DNA of 64,000 nucleotides from Pseudoalteromonas haloplanktis ATCC 14393. Its GTDB lineage: Bacteria > Pseudomonadota > Gammaproteobacteria > Enterobacterales > Alteromonadaceae. The notes under the pieces were generated by a model, which made no database searches, had not been told where the DNA came from, and was given only the letters and a program-made list of their open reading frames with translations. Positions 47,596 through 56,358 of the stretch are shown piece by piece; positions within the stretch are counted from its first letter, which is position 1, and every line of letters begins with the position of its first letter. The stretch is from assembly GCF_000238355.1 (NCBI RefSeq), contig NZ_AHCA01000005.1:248001-312000 (forward strand). The letters run 5' to 3'. The position numbers and the translations under genes were made by a program.

Positions 47596-48309
47596 CTACT
47601 CTCCTACAACTTTTAGTTGATGCGCAGTTTTGCTGGGGGCAGAGCCAATCACTAAGTAAGCATGAACTTCGTGAGCTAAGAAATTGAGGCGCTCTATCAC
47701 TTGTGTATTTCCGCGAGTTAGTGCGTTATAACCTAAGACCGCGGGGATCGCGACAGCAAGGCCAAAAGCCGTCATTATCAGCGCTTCGCCCACAGGGCCC
47801 GCTACTTTATCAATACTAGCTTGACCACTGATGCCTATATTAATTAGGGCATGATAAATACCCCATACAGTACCTAATAAGCCAATAAATGGGGCGGTTG
47901 CGCCAACAGATGCTAATATGGCTAAACCTCGCTGCAGCTCCGCTTTACTGCCATCAATAGAATGACGCAAGCATGTTGTCAGCCAGTGTGTGAGATTTAA
48001 ATCACCGTGCAGTTCATTCTTATGTTGCTGGTAATGCGCTTTAGCATTGAGTCCTTCATTTACTAGCTGACTAAAAGGGGTCGGATGTCCTGAGCGTGTG
48101 TCGAGATGTTTTATTTCAGCATGAATGTCTTTAGAATGCCAAAATCCATTTACTTTTAATGCACAGCGCTGTAATCGAAATAGCTTTACCGCTTTTATTG
48201 TAATGACACTCCACGATGCAACAGACATTAAAAGTAGGCATATAGCGACAGTTTTAATTACGCCATCACTTTGTGCCCAAAGCGCTGTAATACCATAGGG
48301 ACCTTCCAT
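47596..48309 (-). CDS. exbB: ExbB motor protein
   Basis: The 237-aa protein has three transmembrane helices and the MotA/TolQ/ExbB segment GLLGTVWGIYHALINI and AFGLAVAIPAVLGYN. It lies between tonB and exbD. Confidence 0.93.
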   Translation of the reverse strand: MEGPYGITALWAQSDGVIKTVAICLLLMSVASWSVITIKAVKLFRLQRCALKVNGFWHSKDIHAEIKHLDTRSGHPTPFSQLVNEGLNAKAHYQQHKNELHGDLNLTHWLTTCLRHSIDGSKAELQRGLAILASVGATAPFIGLLGTVWGIYHALINIGISGQASIDKVAGPVGEALIMTAFGLAVAIPAVLGYNALTRGNTQVIERLNFLAHEVHAYLVIGSAPSKTAHQLKVVGE

Positions 48310-48321
48310 AAATCCTCCTTA

Positions 48322-49170
48322 TCAAGGTTGGTTAAGTGCAAAATGCACGGGTTGTATGTACCAATAGCCAATAGGCGTATTATTTTGTTTCGCTGGTTGA
48401 TAGTGCCAATGTTTAACAGTGGCTTTAGCTGATTGATCTAATCGAGAAAACCCACTGGATTGGTGCAACTGTATTTGCTCTACCTTGCCACTTACATTGA
48501 TATAAATTTTTAGTAAAACCGTTCCTTGCTCTTTCATTCTGCGAGATAAGCGAGGGTAGCGTGGAGTTGGATTATTAACGGCATTGGCATCACTTAAGTG
48601 TGGTAAAACTAAACCAGCAGGTAGCTCGATATTATAGTCATCAGCATATTGTTGAGTGTTTGAGTTTGTAGGCTCGGCGTTAGGTGCTTGGGTAGGCTTG
48701 GGTTGAATTACAGGCTTTGGTTTTGCTACCGGTTCAGGCTTTGCTACCGGTTCAGGCTTTGCTACCGGTTCAGGCTTTGCTACCGGTTCAGGCTTTGCCA
48801 CAGGTTCAGGCTTTGCCACAGGTTCAGGCTTTGCCACAGGTTCAGGTTTTGCCACAGGTTCAGGTTTTGCCACAGGCTCAGGCTTTGCCGCAGGTTCAGG
48901 TTTTTTAGCTGGTTCAGACTGTATTTTTTGATCAAACAAGTTATTTCTAGTGGGTTGCTTAGTGTTACTAGGGAAGTAGATTAAGTTCCCTTTGATAGAG
49001 CTTGGATTCTTTTCTAACACCACTCGAGTATTCGCTGTTTCTAACCACAGCAAGGTAATAGCAGCAGCGTGAACTGTAATAACAAGTAAGCAAATCGCAA
49101 CAGAACATAGTGATAAGTTTTGTTGCTTTAATGCAGAAAATGTAACTGGAGAAAAATTAATAGTAGCCAT
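48322..49170 (-). CDS. tonB: TonB energy transducer
   Basis: TonB transmits proton-motive energy to outer-membrane receptors. It has an N-terminal transmembrane anchor (about 20-42), a proline-rich spacer with about ten consecutive K-P-E-P-V-A repeats (about 88-150), and a C-terminal TonB domain (RYPRLSRRMKEQGTVLLKI). The repeats are also near-identical 18-bp DNA repeats, so the spacer length may vary between strains. Confidence 0.93.
   Translation of the reverse strand: MATINFSPVTFSALKQQNLSLCSVAICLLVITVHAAAITLLWLETANTRVVLEKNPSSIKGNLIYFPSNTKQPTRNNLFDQKIQSEPAKKPEPAAKPEPVAKPEPVAKPEPVAKPEPVAKPEPVAKPEPVAKPEPVAKPEPVAKPEPVAKPKPVIQPKPTQAPNAEPTNSNTQQYADDYNIELPAGLVLPHLSDANAVNNPTPRYPRLSRRMKEQGTVLLKIYINVSGKVEQIQLHQSSGFSRLDQSAKATVKHWHYQPAKQNNTPIGYWYIQPVHFALNQP
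48716..48905. repeat. 18-bp in-frame repeats in the tonB spacer
   Basis: Ten copies of an 18-bp unit (two subtypes, with GCTACCGGTTCAGGC or GCCACAGGTTCAGG on the plus strand) encode the K-P-E-P-V-A repeats. Copies of each subtype are clustered, as expected from tandem duplication. Confidence 0.9.
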
Positions 49171-49227
49171 TATTAAGTTTGGTTCAAATACAAATCGTCA
49201 TTATTTTATTGTTTTTAAATTGGGGTC

Positions 49228-49258
49228 GCAAGTGGTAATTGTTTTTATTATCACTTGC
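49228..49258. promoter_or_regulatory. Fur-like palindrome upstream of tonB
   Basis: A 31-bp inverted repeat with arms GCAAGTGGTAAT and ATTATCACTTGC (one mismatch) lies 58 bp upstream of tonB. On the minus strand its core, TGATAATAAAAACAATTACC, resembles the Fur consensus. No gene lies in the rest of 49171-49538, which also holds the prfC promoter. Confidence 0.55.
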
Positions 49259-49538
49259 TGGCGGTAAGATGCTTTTAGCTATTGTTTCAGGGGGATTGAG
49301 TTCCGGTTTTGATGTTGAGGACTGTTTCGGTAGTTAAAAGTCTGTGGCTAACCCTAACAGTTCAATATGTTTGAATTACTTGAATTTTACTAAGCAGTTA
49401 ATTACTTGCAATCGCTGCTTTTTTGGCTACAACAAACAAGGTATAATGTCAGTAATTCTATTTTATATTTACAATGCCTCAAAATAACCTGAATCGGGTT
49501 GTTTTAGCTGTGCCTTGTTATGACTTAAAGCGGCTTAC

Positions 49539-51122
49539 ATGTCTAATTTATCTAGTGAAATTAATAAACGACGCACCTTTGCGATCATTTCTCACCCGGA
49601 TGCGGGTAAAACCACCATTACTGAAAAAGTACTGTTGTTCGGGCAGGCTATTCAAAAAGCGGGGACTGTTAAAGGGCGTGGTTCTAATCAGCATGCAAAA
49701 TCAGACTGGATGGAAATGGAAAAAGAGCGTGGGATCTCAGTAACTACCTCTGTTATGCAGTTTCCATACAACAAAGCGCTTGTTAATTTACTGGATACCC
49801 CAGGGCACGAAGATTTCTCTGAAGATACTTACCGTACTCTTACCGCTGTTGATTCATGTTTAATGGTTATCGATGCGGCAAAAGGTGTCGAAGATCGTAC
49901 CCGTAAATTAATGGAAGTAACACGCCTGCGTACAACCCCGATTGTGACATTTATGAATAAGTGTGACCGTGATATCCGCGACCCAATGGAGTTATTAGAC
50001 GAAGTTGAAACTGAGCTCAACATAGCCTGTGCGCCAATCACGTGGCCAATTGGTTGTGGTAAAGAGTTCAAAGGTGTTTACCACATTCATAACGAAGAAA
50101 CGATTTTATATAAAACAGGCCAAGGTCATACGATTCAAGAAGTACGCAGTATTAAAGGGTTAGATAACCCAGAGCTGGATGAAGCAATTGGTGACGAATT
50201 AGCAGAACAATTACGTGAAGAATTAGAGCTGGTTATTGGTGCTTCACACGAATTTGATTTAGAGCTATTTTTAGCCGGTGAATTATCACCAGTATATTTT
50301 GGTACTGCACTTGGTAACTTTGGTGTTGACCATGTACTTGATGGCCTGACTGAGTGGGCGCCAACGCCACTGCCACGTGAAACAGAAGACCGTACAGTTC
50401 TTGCTACAGAAGAAAACTTCACCGGTTTCGTATTTAAAATTCAAGCCAACATGGATCCAAAACACCGTGACCGTATTGCCTTTATGCGTATTGTATCGGG
50501 CAAGTACAGCCAAGGTATGAAAATGAACCATGTGCGTATTGGTAAGCAAGTAAGTATTTCTGATGCAGTGACCTTTATGGCCGGCGACCGTGAACGCGCA
50601 AGTGACGCGTTTGCTGGTGATATTATAGGTTTACATAACCACGGTACGATTCAAATTGGTGATACTTTCACCCAAGGTGAAAAACTTAAATTTACTGGTA
50701 TTCCAAACTTTGCACCAGAGCTGTTCCGCCGTATTCGTTTGCGTGATCCACTAAAACAAAAGCAATTGTTAAAAGGCTTAGTACAGCTTTCAGAAGAAGG
50801 TGCAGTACAAGTATTTAGACCGCTTATCAATAATGATTTAATCGTGGGTGCAGTCGGTGTGCTGCAGTTTGACGTGGTTGTGGCACGCTTAAAAGCAGAA
50901 TATAACGTAGATGCTTTGTATGAAAGCGTGAATGTAAATACAGCACGCTGGGTCAGTTCGGATGACGTTAAAAAGTTTGAAGAATTTAAACGTAAGTGCG
51001 AGAGCAACTTAGCACTTGATGGCGGTGATAACTTAACTTACATAGCGCCAAGCCGTGTGAATCTTAATTTATCAATAGAGCGTTACCCTGAAGTGACGTT
51101 TAACCACACCCGTGAAAACTAA
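49539..51122 (+). CDS. prfC: Peptide chain release factor 3
   Basis: RF3 is the GTPase that recycles RF1/RF2. It has G1 [13 protein letters not shown], the switch [13 protein letters not shown]3 [14 protein letters not shown] and G4 NKCDRD. Length 527 aa is standard. The codon at 49539 fits the family N-terminus ([20 protein letters not shown]). Confidence 0.97.
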   Translation: MSNLSSEINKRRTFAIISHPDAGKTTITEKVLLFGQAIQKAGTVKGRGSNQHAKSDWMEMEKERGISVTTSVMQFPYNKALVNLLDTPGHEDFSEDTYRTLTAVDSCLMVIDAAKGVEDRTRKLMEVTRLRTTPIVTFMNKCDRDIRDPMELLDEVETELNIACAPITWPIGCGKEFKGVYHIHNEETILYKTGQGHTIQEVRSIKGLDNPELDEAIGDELAEQLREELELVIGASHEFDLELFLAGELSPVYFGTALGNFGVDHVLDGLTEWAPTPLPRETEDRTVLATEENFTGFVFKIQANMDPKHRDRIAFMRIVSGKYSQGMKMNHVRIGKQVSISDAVTFMAGDRERASDAFAGDIIGLHNHGTIQIGDTFTQGEKLKFTGIPNFAPELFRRIRLRDPLKQKQLLKGLVQLSEEGAVQVFRPLINNDLIVGAVGVLQFDVVVARLKAEYNVDALYESVNVNTARWVSSDDVKKFEEFKRKCESNLALDGGDNLTYIAPSRVNLNLSIERYPEVTFNHTREN

Positions 51123-51137
51123 ACGCAAAATTTAATT

Positions 51138-51158
51138 AAAGCCCGCAATGCGGGCTGA
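51138..51158 (+). other. Hairpin between prfC and argS
   Basis: AGCCCGCA/TGCGGGCT is a strong short stem without a T tract. It may slow or protect RNA between the genes. Confidence 0.4.
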
Positions 51159-51175
51159 CAAAGGTAACAAATTAC

Positions 51176-52918
51176 ATGAATATTCGTACGCTTCTAATCG
51201 ATAAAGCTATTGCTGCAATGACTGCTGCAGGACTACCCGCAGACACTAATCCTGCGGTTACACAAAGTACTCGTCCACAGTTTGGTGATTACCAGATTAA
51301 TGGTGCAATGGGTGCGGCTAAAAAAATGAAAAGCAATCCTCGTGAGCTTGCACAAAAAATTATTGATAACTTAGATGTTAGCGATATTGCTGATAAAACT
51401 GAAATTGCAGGCCCAGGTTTTATTAATATTCACCTCAAGCCTGAATTTTTAGCGCACAGCGTAAAAGCGGCAAATCAAGATGCAAAACTTGCAGTTGCTG
51501 AGCATGCAAAGCCGCAAACCGTTGTGGTTGATTACTCATCACCAAATCTTGCAAAAGAAATGCACGTAGGCCACTTACGTTCAACTATCATAGGCGATGC
51601 TGTTGTGCGTGCCCTTGAGTTTCGTGGTGACACGGTTATTCGTCAAAATCACATGGGTGATTGGGGTACTCAGTTTGGTATGTTGATTGCTCACCTAGAA
51701 GATCAAATTAACCAAGGTGTTGATTTAGATTCAGTGGCATTGGCTGACTTAGAAACCTTCTACCGCGACGCGAAAAAGCGTTTTGATGAAGAAGAAGGGT
51801 TTGCCGATAAAGCCCGTGATTACGTAGTAAAACTACAAGGTGGCGATGCACACTGTGAAAAACTGTGGAAGTTATTTATTGCAACCTCAGTAAAACATTC
51901 TGAAGAAGTGTATAAGCGTTTAAATGTAACACTAACGCCAGACGACATTATGGCTGAAAGTGCATATAACAGTGAGCTTAATAACATTATCGCGTTATTA
52001 AAAGACAAAAATATTGCTGTGGAGTCGCAAGGCGCACAAGTGGTGTTTTTAGACGAACTAGCGAATAAAGATGGTGAGCCATCAGCGTTTATTGTACAAA
52101 AATCAGGTGGTGGCTTCTTATATGCAACCACTGATTTAGCGGCCTGTGATTACCGCTCAAATAAGTTAGGCGCAGCTCGTATCTTAATTTTTGTTGATGC
52201 CCGCCAAAGTCTGCACTTTAATCAAGTAGAGCTTACAGCCCGTAAAGCGGGTTTATTACGTGATGAAACCAGTTACGAATTTTGCCCATTCGGCACCATG
52301 ATGGGCGAAGACGGTAAACCATTTAAAACCCGTACTGGCGGTACGGTTAAACTTGCTGATTTACTAGAAGAATCAATTGTTCGTGCAACGGCAAAACTGG
52401 CAGAGCGTGAATCTGATTTAACGGATGCAGAGCGTGCAGAAATCGCCCGTAAAGTTGGTATCGGTGCGGTTAAATACGCCGACCTATCAAAAAATCGTAC
52501 CAGTGATTACATTTTCAACTGGGATACCATGCTTAGTTTTGAAGGTGCTACGGCCCCTTACTTACAATACGCGTATACGCGTGTTCGCAGCATCTTCCGT
52601 AAATCGGGTGTAGACGCAGCAAACTTAACCGCAGATGTCGCCATTGTTGAGCCACAAGAAAAAGCCCTTGCACTAAAACTTCTTCAATTAGAAGAAGTGC
52701 TTGATCAAATGATCAATGAAGCAACACCGCACGTATTATGTAGTTACTTATATGAGCTGGCTAGTCTTTACATGACCTTCTACGAAGCCTGCCCAGTACT
52801 GAAAGACGGCGTAGAGCCAAGTGTACGTGACAGCCGTTTAGTGTTGTGTAATTTAGTGGCGGATACGTTGAAAACAGGGTTGGACCTGTTAGGCATTGAA
52901 GTCATGGAGCAAATGTAA
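51176..52918 (+). CDS. argS: Arginyl-tRNA synthetase
   Basis: This class I synthetase charges tRNA-Arg. The N-terminal Add-1 domain is followed by the HIGH-type motif in [13 protein letters not shown]; the KMSK motif is replaced by [10 protein letters not shown], as is usual for bacterial ArgRS of this type. DALR anticodon-binding domain at the C-terminus ([15 protein letters not shown]). 580 aa. Confidence 0.96.
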   Translation: MNIRTLLIDKAIAAMTAAGLPADTNPAVTQSTRPQFGDYQINGAMGAAKKMKSNPRELAQKIIDNLDVSDIADKTEIAGPGFINIHLKPEFLAHSVKAANQDAKLAVAEHAKPQTVVVDYSSPNLAKEMHVGHLRSTIIGDAVVRALEFRGDTVIRQNHMGDWGTQFGMLIAHLEDQINQGVDLDSVALADLETFYRDAKKRFDEEEGFADKARDYVVKLQGGDAHCEKLWKLFIATSVKHSEEVYKRLNVTLTPDDIMAESAYNSELNNIIALLKDKNIAVESQGAQVVFLDELANKDGEPSAFIVQKSGGGFLYATTDLAACDYRSNKLGAARILIFVDARQSLHFNQVELTARKAGLLRDETSYEFCPFGTMMGEDGKPFKTRTGGTVKLADLLEESIVRATAKLAERESDLTDAERAEIARKVGIGAVKYADLSKNRTSDYIFNWDTMLSFEGATAPYLQYAYTRVRSIFRKSGVDAANLTADVAIVEPQEKALALKLLQLEEVLDQMINEATPHVLCSYLYELASLYMTFYEACPVLKDGVEPSVRDSRLVLCNLVADTLKTGLDLLGIEVMEQM

Positions 52919-52920
52919 CC

Positions 52921-53042
52921 TACTGCGTGTAGTTCGCTTTAGCTGCGTTAATGAGTTTATTTAGCCTAAGTCACATACAAAACACGTATGCTCCTTGGCA
53001 TAAATAAACTCATTGCCTTGCTAGCACTCCTACACTTGCAGA
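52921..53042. repeat. Imperfect palindromic element after argS (MITE or large REP-like)
   Basis: A core of 14-bp perfect arms (AATGAGTTTATTTA/TAAATAAACTCATT) around a 37-bp centre extends outward imperfectly to GTGTAG/CTACAC, about 120 bp in all. No coding content. It may fold as a terminator for argS, or be a non-autonomous mobile repeat. Confidence 0.6.
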
Positions 53043-53095
53043 TAATTTTAGGTGCTAGGTTTAGCTTGACACTGAGCTGCAATGGCTTAATTTTG

Positions 53096-53159
53096 TAGCT
53101 GATAGCTGATAGCTGATAGCTGATAGCTGATAGCTGATAGCTGATAGCTGATAGCTGAT
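53096..53159. repeat. Heptanucleotide tandem array, about nine copies of GCTGATA
   Basis: 64 bp of uninterrupted GCTGATA repeats (eight full units plus ends) lie between the palindromic element and a duplicated piece of the pdxH start. Confidence 0.96.
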
Positions 53160-53243
53160 CTCGAAGATATTCGTCGTGAATACCTACAAGAAGAAGGATT
53201 TGATATGAAACTCGAAGATATTCGTCGTGAATACCTACAAGAT
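53160..53243 (+). repeat. Direct duplication of the first pdxH codons
   Basis: The 32 bp CTCGAAGATATTCGTCGTGA...CTACAAGA occur at 53160-53191 and again at 53211-53242, 51 bp apart. The second copy is codons 3-13 of pdxH. The upstream copy is in frame with the gene and supplies the sequence before the current ribosome-binding site AGAAGGA. Confidence 0.9.
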
Positions 53244-53843
53244 GGGTTGAGCGAAGATAGTTTGCTTGATTGCCCTTTTAAGCAGTTTGAAAAGTGGCTC
53301 GATAACGCTGTAACCGCTAATTTATCAGACCCAACTGCGATGGTGGTGGCGACGGTGGATGAAACTGGTCAGCCTTCACAGCGTATTGTGTTGTTAAAAC
53401 ACCTTGATGATAATGGTTTTGTATTTTTCACCAATACTGGCTCACGTAAAGCGCAAGAGCTTAAAGGTAATAACAAAATATCGTTACACTTCCCGTGGCA
53501 CACCATGGAGCGTCAGGTCATTGTTTATGGCGAAGCACAGCCGTTACCGACCTCAGCGGTAGCGAAATACTTTTTGTCCCGTCCTAAAGAAAGCCAGTTA
53601 GCAGCATGGGCATCAGCACAAAGTAGGCCGGTATCATCACGTAAAGTGTTGATGGAAACCTTTGCCAATATGAAAAATAAATTTGCGAAGGGTGAAATCC
53701 CATTACCCGATTTTTGGGGCGGCTATTGCGTCGTGCCTACCAAAATTGAGTTTTGGCAAGGCGGCGCGCATCGTTTACATGATCGTTTTATGTATCAGCG
53801 CCAAGCTGATAATAGTTGGCAAATTACACGCTTGAATCCATAA
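53205..53843 (+). CDS. pdxH: Pyridoxamine/pyridoxine 5'-phosphate oxidase
   Basis: This FMN enzyme makes pyridoxal phosphate. [61 protein letters not shown] and [14 protein letters not shown] are conserved. 212 aa. The ATG at 53205 has AAGGA before it. An in-frame duplicate of the N-terminal codons lies upstream without a start codon. Confidence 0.96.
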   Translation: MKLEDIRREYLQDGLSEDSLLDCPFKQFEKWLDNAVTANLSDPTAMVVATVDETGQPSQRIVLLKHLDDNGFVFFTNTGSRKAQELKGNNKISLHFPWHTMERQVIVYGEAQPLPTSAVAKYFLSRPKESQLAAWASAQSRPVSSRKVLMETFANMKNKFAKGEIPLPDFWGGYCVVPTKIEFWQGGAHRLHDRFMYQRQADNSWQITRLNP

Positions 53844-53849
53844 GCTGTT

Positions 53850-54623
53850 ATGGCGTTTATTGATTCTCACTGCCACTTAGACTTTGCTGAATTTGATGCT
53901 TCTCGCACACAACTCATTGCACAATGTCAGCAGCATAGCATCGACAAACTCATTGTGCCGGGGATTACCTTGGCACAATCTCACGCATTAATTGCATTTG
54001 CCGCTAAGTATAAGGGCGTGCACATTGCCGCTGGTTTACATCCTTATTTTTTAGCTGAATATCAACCAAGCCATTTAGCAGCATTAACTGAATTTGCCGA
54101 GCAACATCAGCCGCAGCTGGTTGCTATTGGTGAATGTGGTATTGACCGCAGTATCGATAATTTAGCCTTACAAACTCAGATATTTGAGCATCATATTGAA
54201 CTTGCTAATCAACTAGCATTGCCTCTGATCGTACATCATCGACAAAGCCACGATTTAATTGCACAGTCATTTAAGCGTTGCAAGCCTAAATTCGGCGGGG
54301 TTATTCATGCCTTTTCAGGTTCAATGCAACAAGCACAGTACTACATTAAGCAAGGTTTTAAGCTAGGAGTGGGTGGCGTGATCACCTATGAGCGGGCACA
54401 AAAGACCCGTAGTGTCGTTGCTGCATTGGCAGCTGAACATTTAGTGCTTGAAACAGATGCGCCATCAATGCCATTGGCGGGCTTTCAGGGGCAAATCAAT
54501 ACGCCGTTACAGTTGCCTTTAGTGTTTGAACAACTATGCCAATTGAAGCAGATCACAGCACCTTATAAAGCTGATTTTAAAAAGCAGCTTTATGAATCGT
54601 GTTCAGCACTTTTTCGGATATAG
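53850..54623 (+). CDS. yjjV: TatD-family metal-dependent hydrolase YjjV
   Basis: The 257-aa protein is a TatD-type TIM-barrel nuclease/hydrolase. Metal ligands are seen in FIDSHCHLDF, the Glu of AIGECGID, VHHRQSHD, and LETDAPSMPL. GVVIHAFSGS-type and GGVITYERA blocks match YjjV over YcfH. Start 6 bp after pdxH, so likely cotranscribed. Its 3' end overlaps the convergent smp gene. Confidence 0.88.
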   Translation: MAFIDSHCHLDFAEFDASRTQLIAQCQQHSIDKLIVPGITLAQSHALIAFAAKYKGVHIAAGLHPYFLAEYQPSHLAALTEFAEQHQPQLVAIGECGIDRSIDNLALQTQIFEHHIELANQLALPLIVHHRQSHDLIAQSFKRCKPKFGGVIHAFSGSMQQAQYYIKQGFKLGVGGVITYERAQKTRSVVAALAAEHLVLETDAPSMPLAGFQGQINTPLQLPLVFEQLCQLKQITAPYKADFKKQLYESCSALFRI

Positions 54624-55216
54624 CGATTAACCTGCCAGCGCTTTAAGCCTCGGCCAAGTTGCCATGTGAAAATACAGGTGATCACCAGCATTAGTAATAC
54701 TTGGCGACCTAGATCATGAAAACTACTGTGACTCGTTGCCACCGCTGAGCGAGTTAAATAAGTAACAGAAGCAAACCCCAATGGGCGATTATCATCACTT
54801 ATAATTGGTTCAACAAACGGTGTCTTAAGCTTACTAATACCTGGAGTTGAATTTGGTAACTTCCCCAATAAATGGTGCATTTGCCAATTATCACTACTGG
54901 CGATAAGGACACCTTGATGATCGTAAATCGTTGCTGCTAATACAAACTCATCTTTACTAATACTATTACATAAGGCGGTGAGTTCGGGTTTGTTTTTTTC
55001 AAGTAATGGTGTTTTAGCATTAAGTGCCATAAAGCGGGTTAAGCTTCTTGCCGTGCTGTCTGCATTATCATAAAGCAGTTGGTGACTTTGAAAACTGCCA
55101 TTAACCGCTACCCAAGTCAGTAATAAAAAGCAAGCAGCAGCAATGCTTAATCGCACTAAACGCTGCCTTAGGGATGCTGAAATAGGGTTTTTAAGATGGT
55201 TATTTTTCATAGTCAC
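54590..55216 (-). CDS. smp: AhpA/Smp family membrane protein
   Basis: The 208-aa protein has two transmembrane helices (about 22-42 and 165-185) around a periplasmic domain, the layout of Smp (YtjB), known as AhpA in Pasteurellaceae. The assignment rests on this topology and its divergent placement to serB, as in E. coli. Biochemical role unknown. Confidence 0.75.
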   Translation of the reverse strand: MTMKNNHLKNPISASLRQRLVRLSIAAACFLLLTWVAVNGSFQSHQLLYDNADSTARSLTRFMALNAKTPLLEKNKPELTALCNSISKDEFVLAATIYDHQGVLIASSDNWQMHHLLGKLPNSTPGISKLKTPFVEPIISDDNRPLGFASVTYLTRSAVATSHSSFHDLGRQVLLMLVITCIFTWQLGRGLKRWQVNRYIRKSAEHDS

Positions 55217-55344
55217 CGTTTACGCTGCTGACAGCTTTTGCTTTTGATGTTACAACTAAGCCTAACTATAACCTTAAATCCCCCTTTATGGCGAGTTAAC
55301 TGTTATTTGGCAGGGGAGACATTAGTATTATTTTTGGAGTCACC

Positions 55345-56358
55345 ATGACATTGGAGCGCATTGCGAGCCTTTCATCTGAGCAATTGTCAATGCAGTTGTC
55401 GTTAGGCAAGTGGTATCACTATCAAAGCGCCTTAGTAGAGCAAGCACCTTTACCAGCCGATCCACAAGGGGTGTTTAGCATTGCTTTTACTGGGAATTTT
55501 AACGGCCAACAACTAACAGATATTGTTCAGTTTTTATCGCAACAGCAATTTACAGTCTCAGCTGTATGTCGTTATCAGCCTGATCCAAGTTTAACGCCTG
55601 CTTTGTGCTTTTATAGTGATACCGCAAACGCGAGTATTAACCCCCTATTACTGAATGAGTTTGCTCATCCGCTGGGTTTTCAACTTGTACAAGTTAGCAA
55701 GCCGCCAAAGCTTACAGCTCCAGGCTTATTAGTCATGGATATGGACTCAACTGCCATCACCATCGAATGTATTGACGAAATTGCTCGTCTAGCTGATGTG
55801 TACGATGATGTTGCGGCGGTGACTGCACAAGCAATGGCTGGCAAATTAGATTTTAGTGAAAGCTTGCATCAACGTGTAGCCAAGCTTGAGGGAATAGAGC
55901 AAAGCTTAATTGATGAGCTGAAAAGCAGCTTGCCTTTAATGCCGGGGATTAAAGAATTATGCGAAGTGTTGAAACAACATAGTTGGTATTTAGCCATCGC
56001 ATCAGGTGGCTTTGTACCATTTGCTGAGCAAGTGCAACAGCTTATTGGTTTAGATGAAATCCATGCTAATGTTTTAGAGTTTAAAGACGACAGACTCACA
56101 GGTAAAGTGCTGGGTACAATTGTTGATGCGCAGCAAAAAGCCGTGGTACTTCGTAACTTACAGCAGCAGTTAAGTTTACCAATGCAGCAAACAGTGGCTA
56201 TTGGTGATGGCGCAAATGATTTAACCATGATGGCAGAGGCAGGGCTCGGAGTTGCCGTTCACGGTAAGCCGAAGGTGGTTGAGCAAGCTCAAGCAGCCAT
56301 TTGCCAAGGCTCGCTACTGCAGCTGCTGTATTTATTAACCATTCCAATGGCTGAGTAA
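55345..56358 (+). CDS. serB: Phosphoserine phosphatase
   Basis: SerB performs the last step of serine synthesis. The HAD nucleophile motif is D132-M-D134-S-T (MDMDSTAITIECIDE); motif II is AIASGGF and motif III is IGDGANDLTMM. The N-terminal 100 residues are a degenerate ACT-like domain. 337 aa. The window also holds serA's 3' part. Confidence 0.96.
   Translation: MTLERIASLSSEQLSMQLSLGKWYHYQSALVEQAPLPADPQGVFSIAFTGNFNGQQLTDIVQFLSQQQFTVSAVCRYQPDPSLTPALCFYSDTANASINPLLLNEFAHPLGFQLVQVSKPPKLTAPGLLVMDMDSTAITIECIDEIARLADVYDDVAAVTAQAMAGKLDFSESLHQRVAKLEGIEQSLIDELKSSLPLMPGIKELCEVLKQHSWYLAIASGGFVPFAEQVQQLIGLDEIHANVLEFKDDRLTGKVLGTIVDAQQKAVVLRNLQQQLSLPMQQTVAIGDGANDLTMMAEAGLGVAVHGKPKVVEQAQAAICQGSLLQLLYLLTIPMAE

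Noticed and set aside
48688..48984. Plus-strand frames over the tonB repeats
   Set aside because: They are shadows of the K-P-E-P-V-A repeats on the opposite strand, which belong to a clear tonB gene.
49474..49743. 89-aa frame upstream of prfC
   Set aside because: It runs into prfC in another frame and shows no family features.
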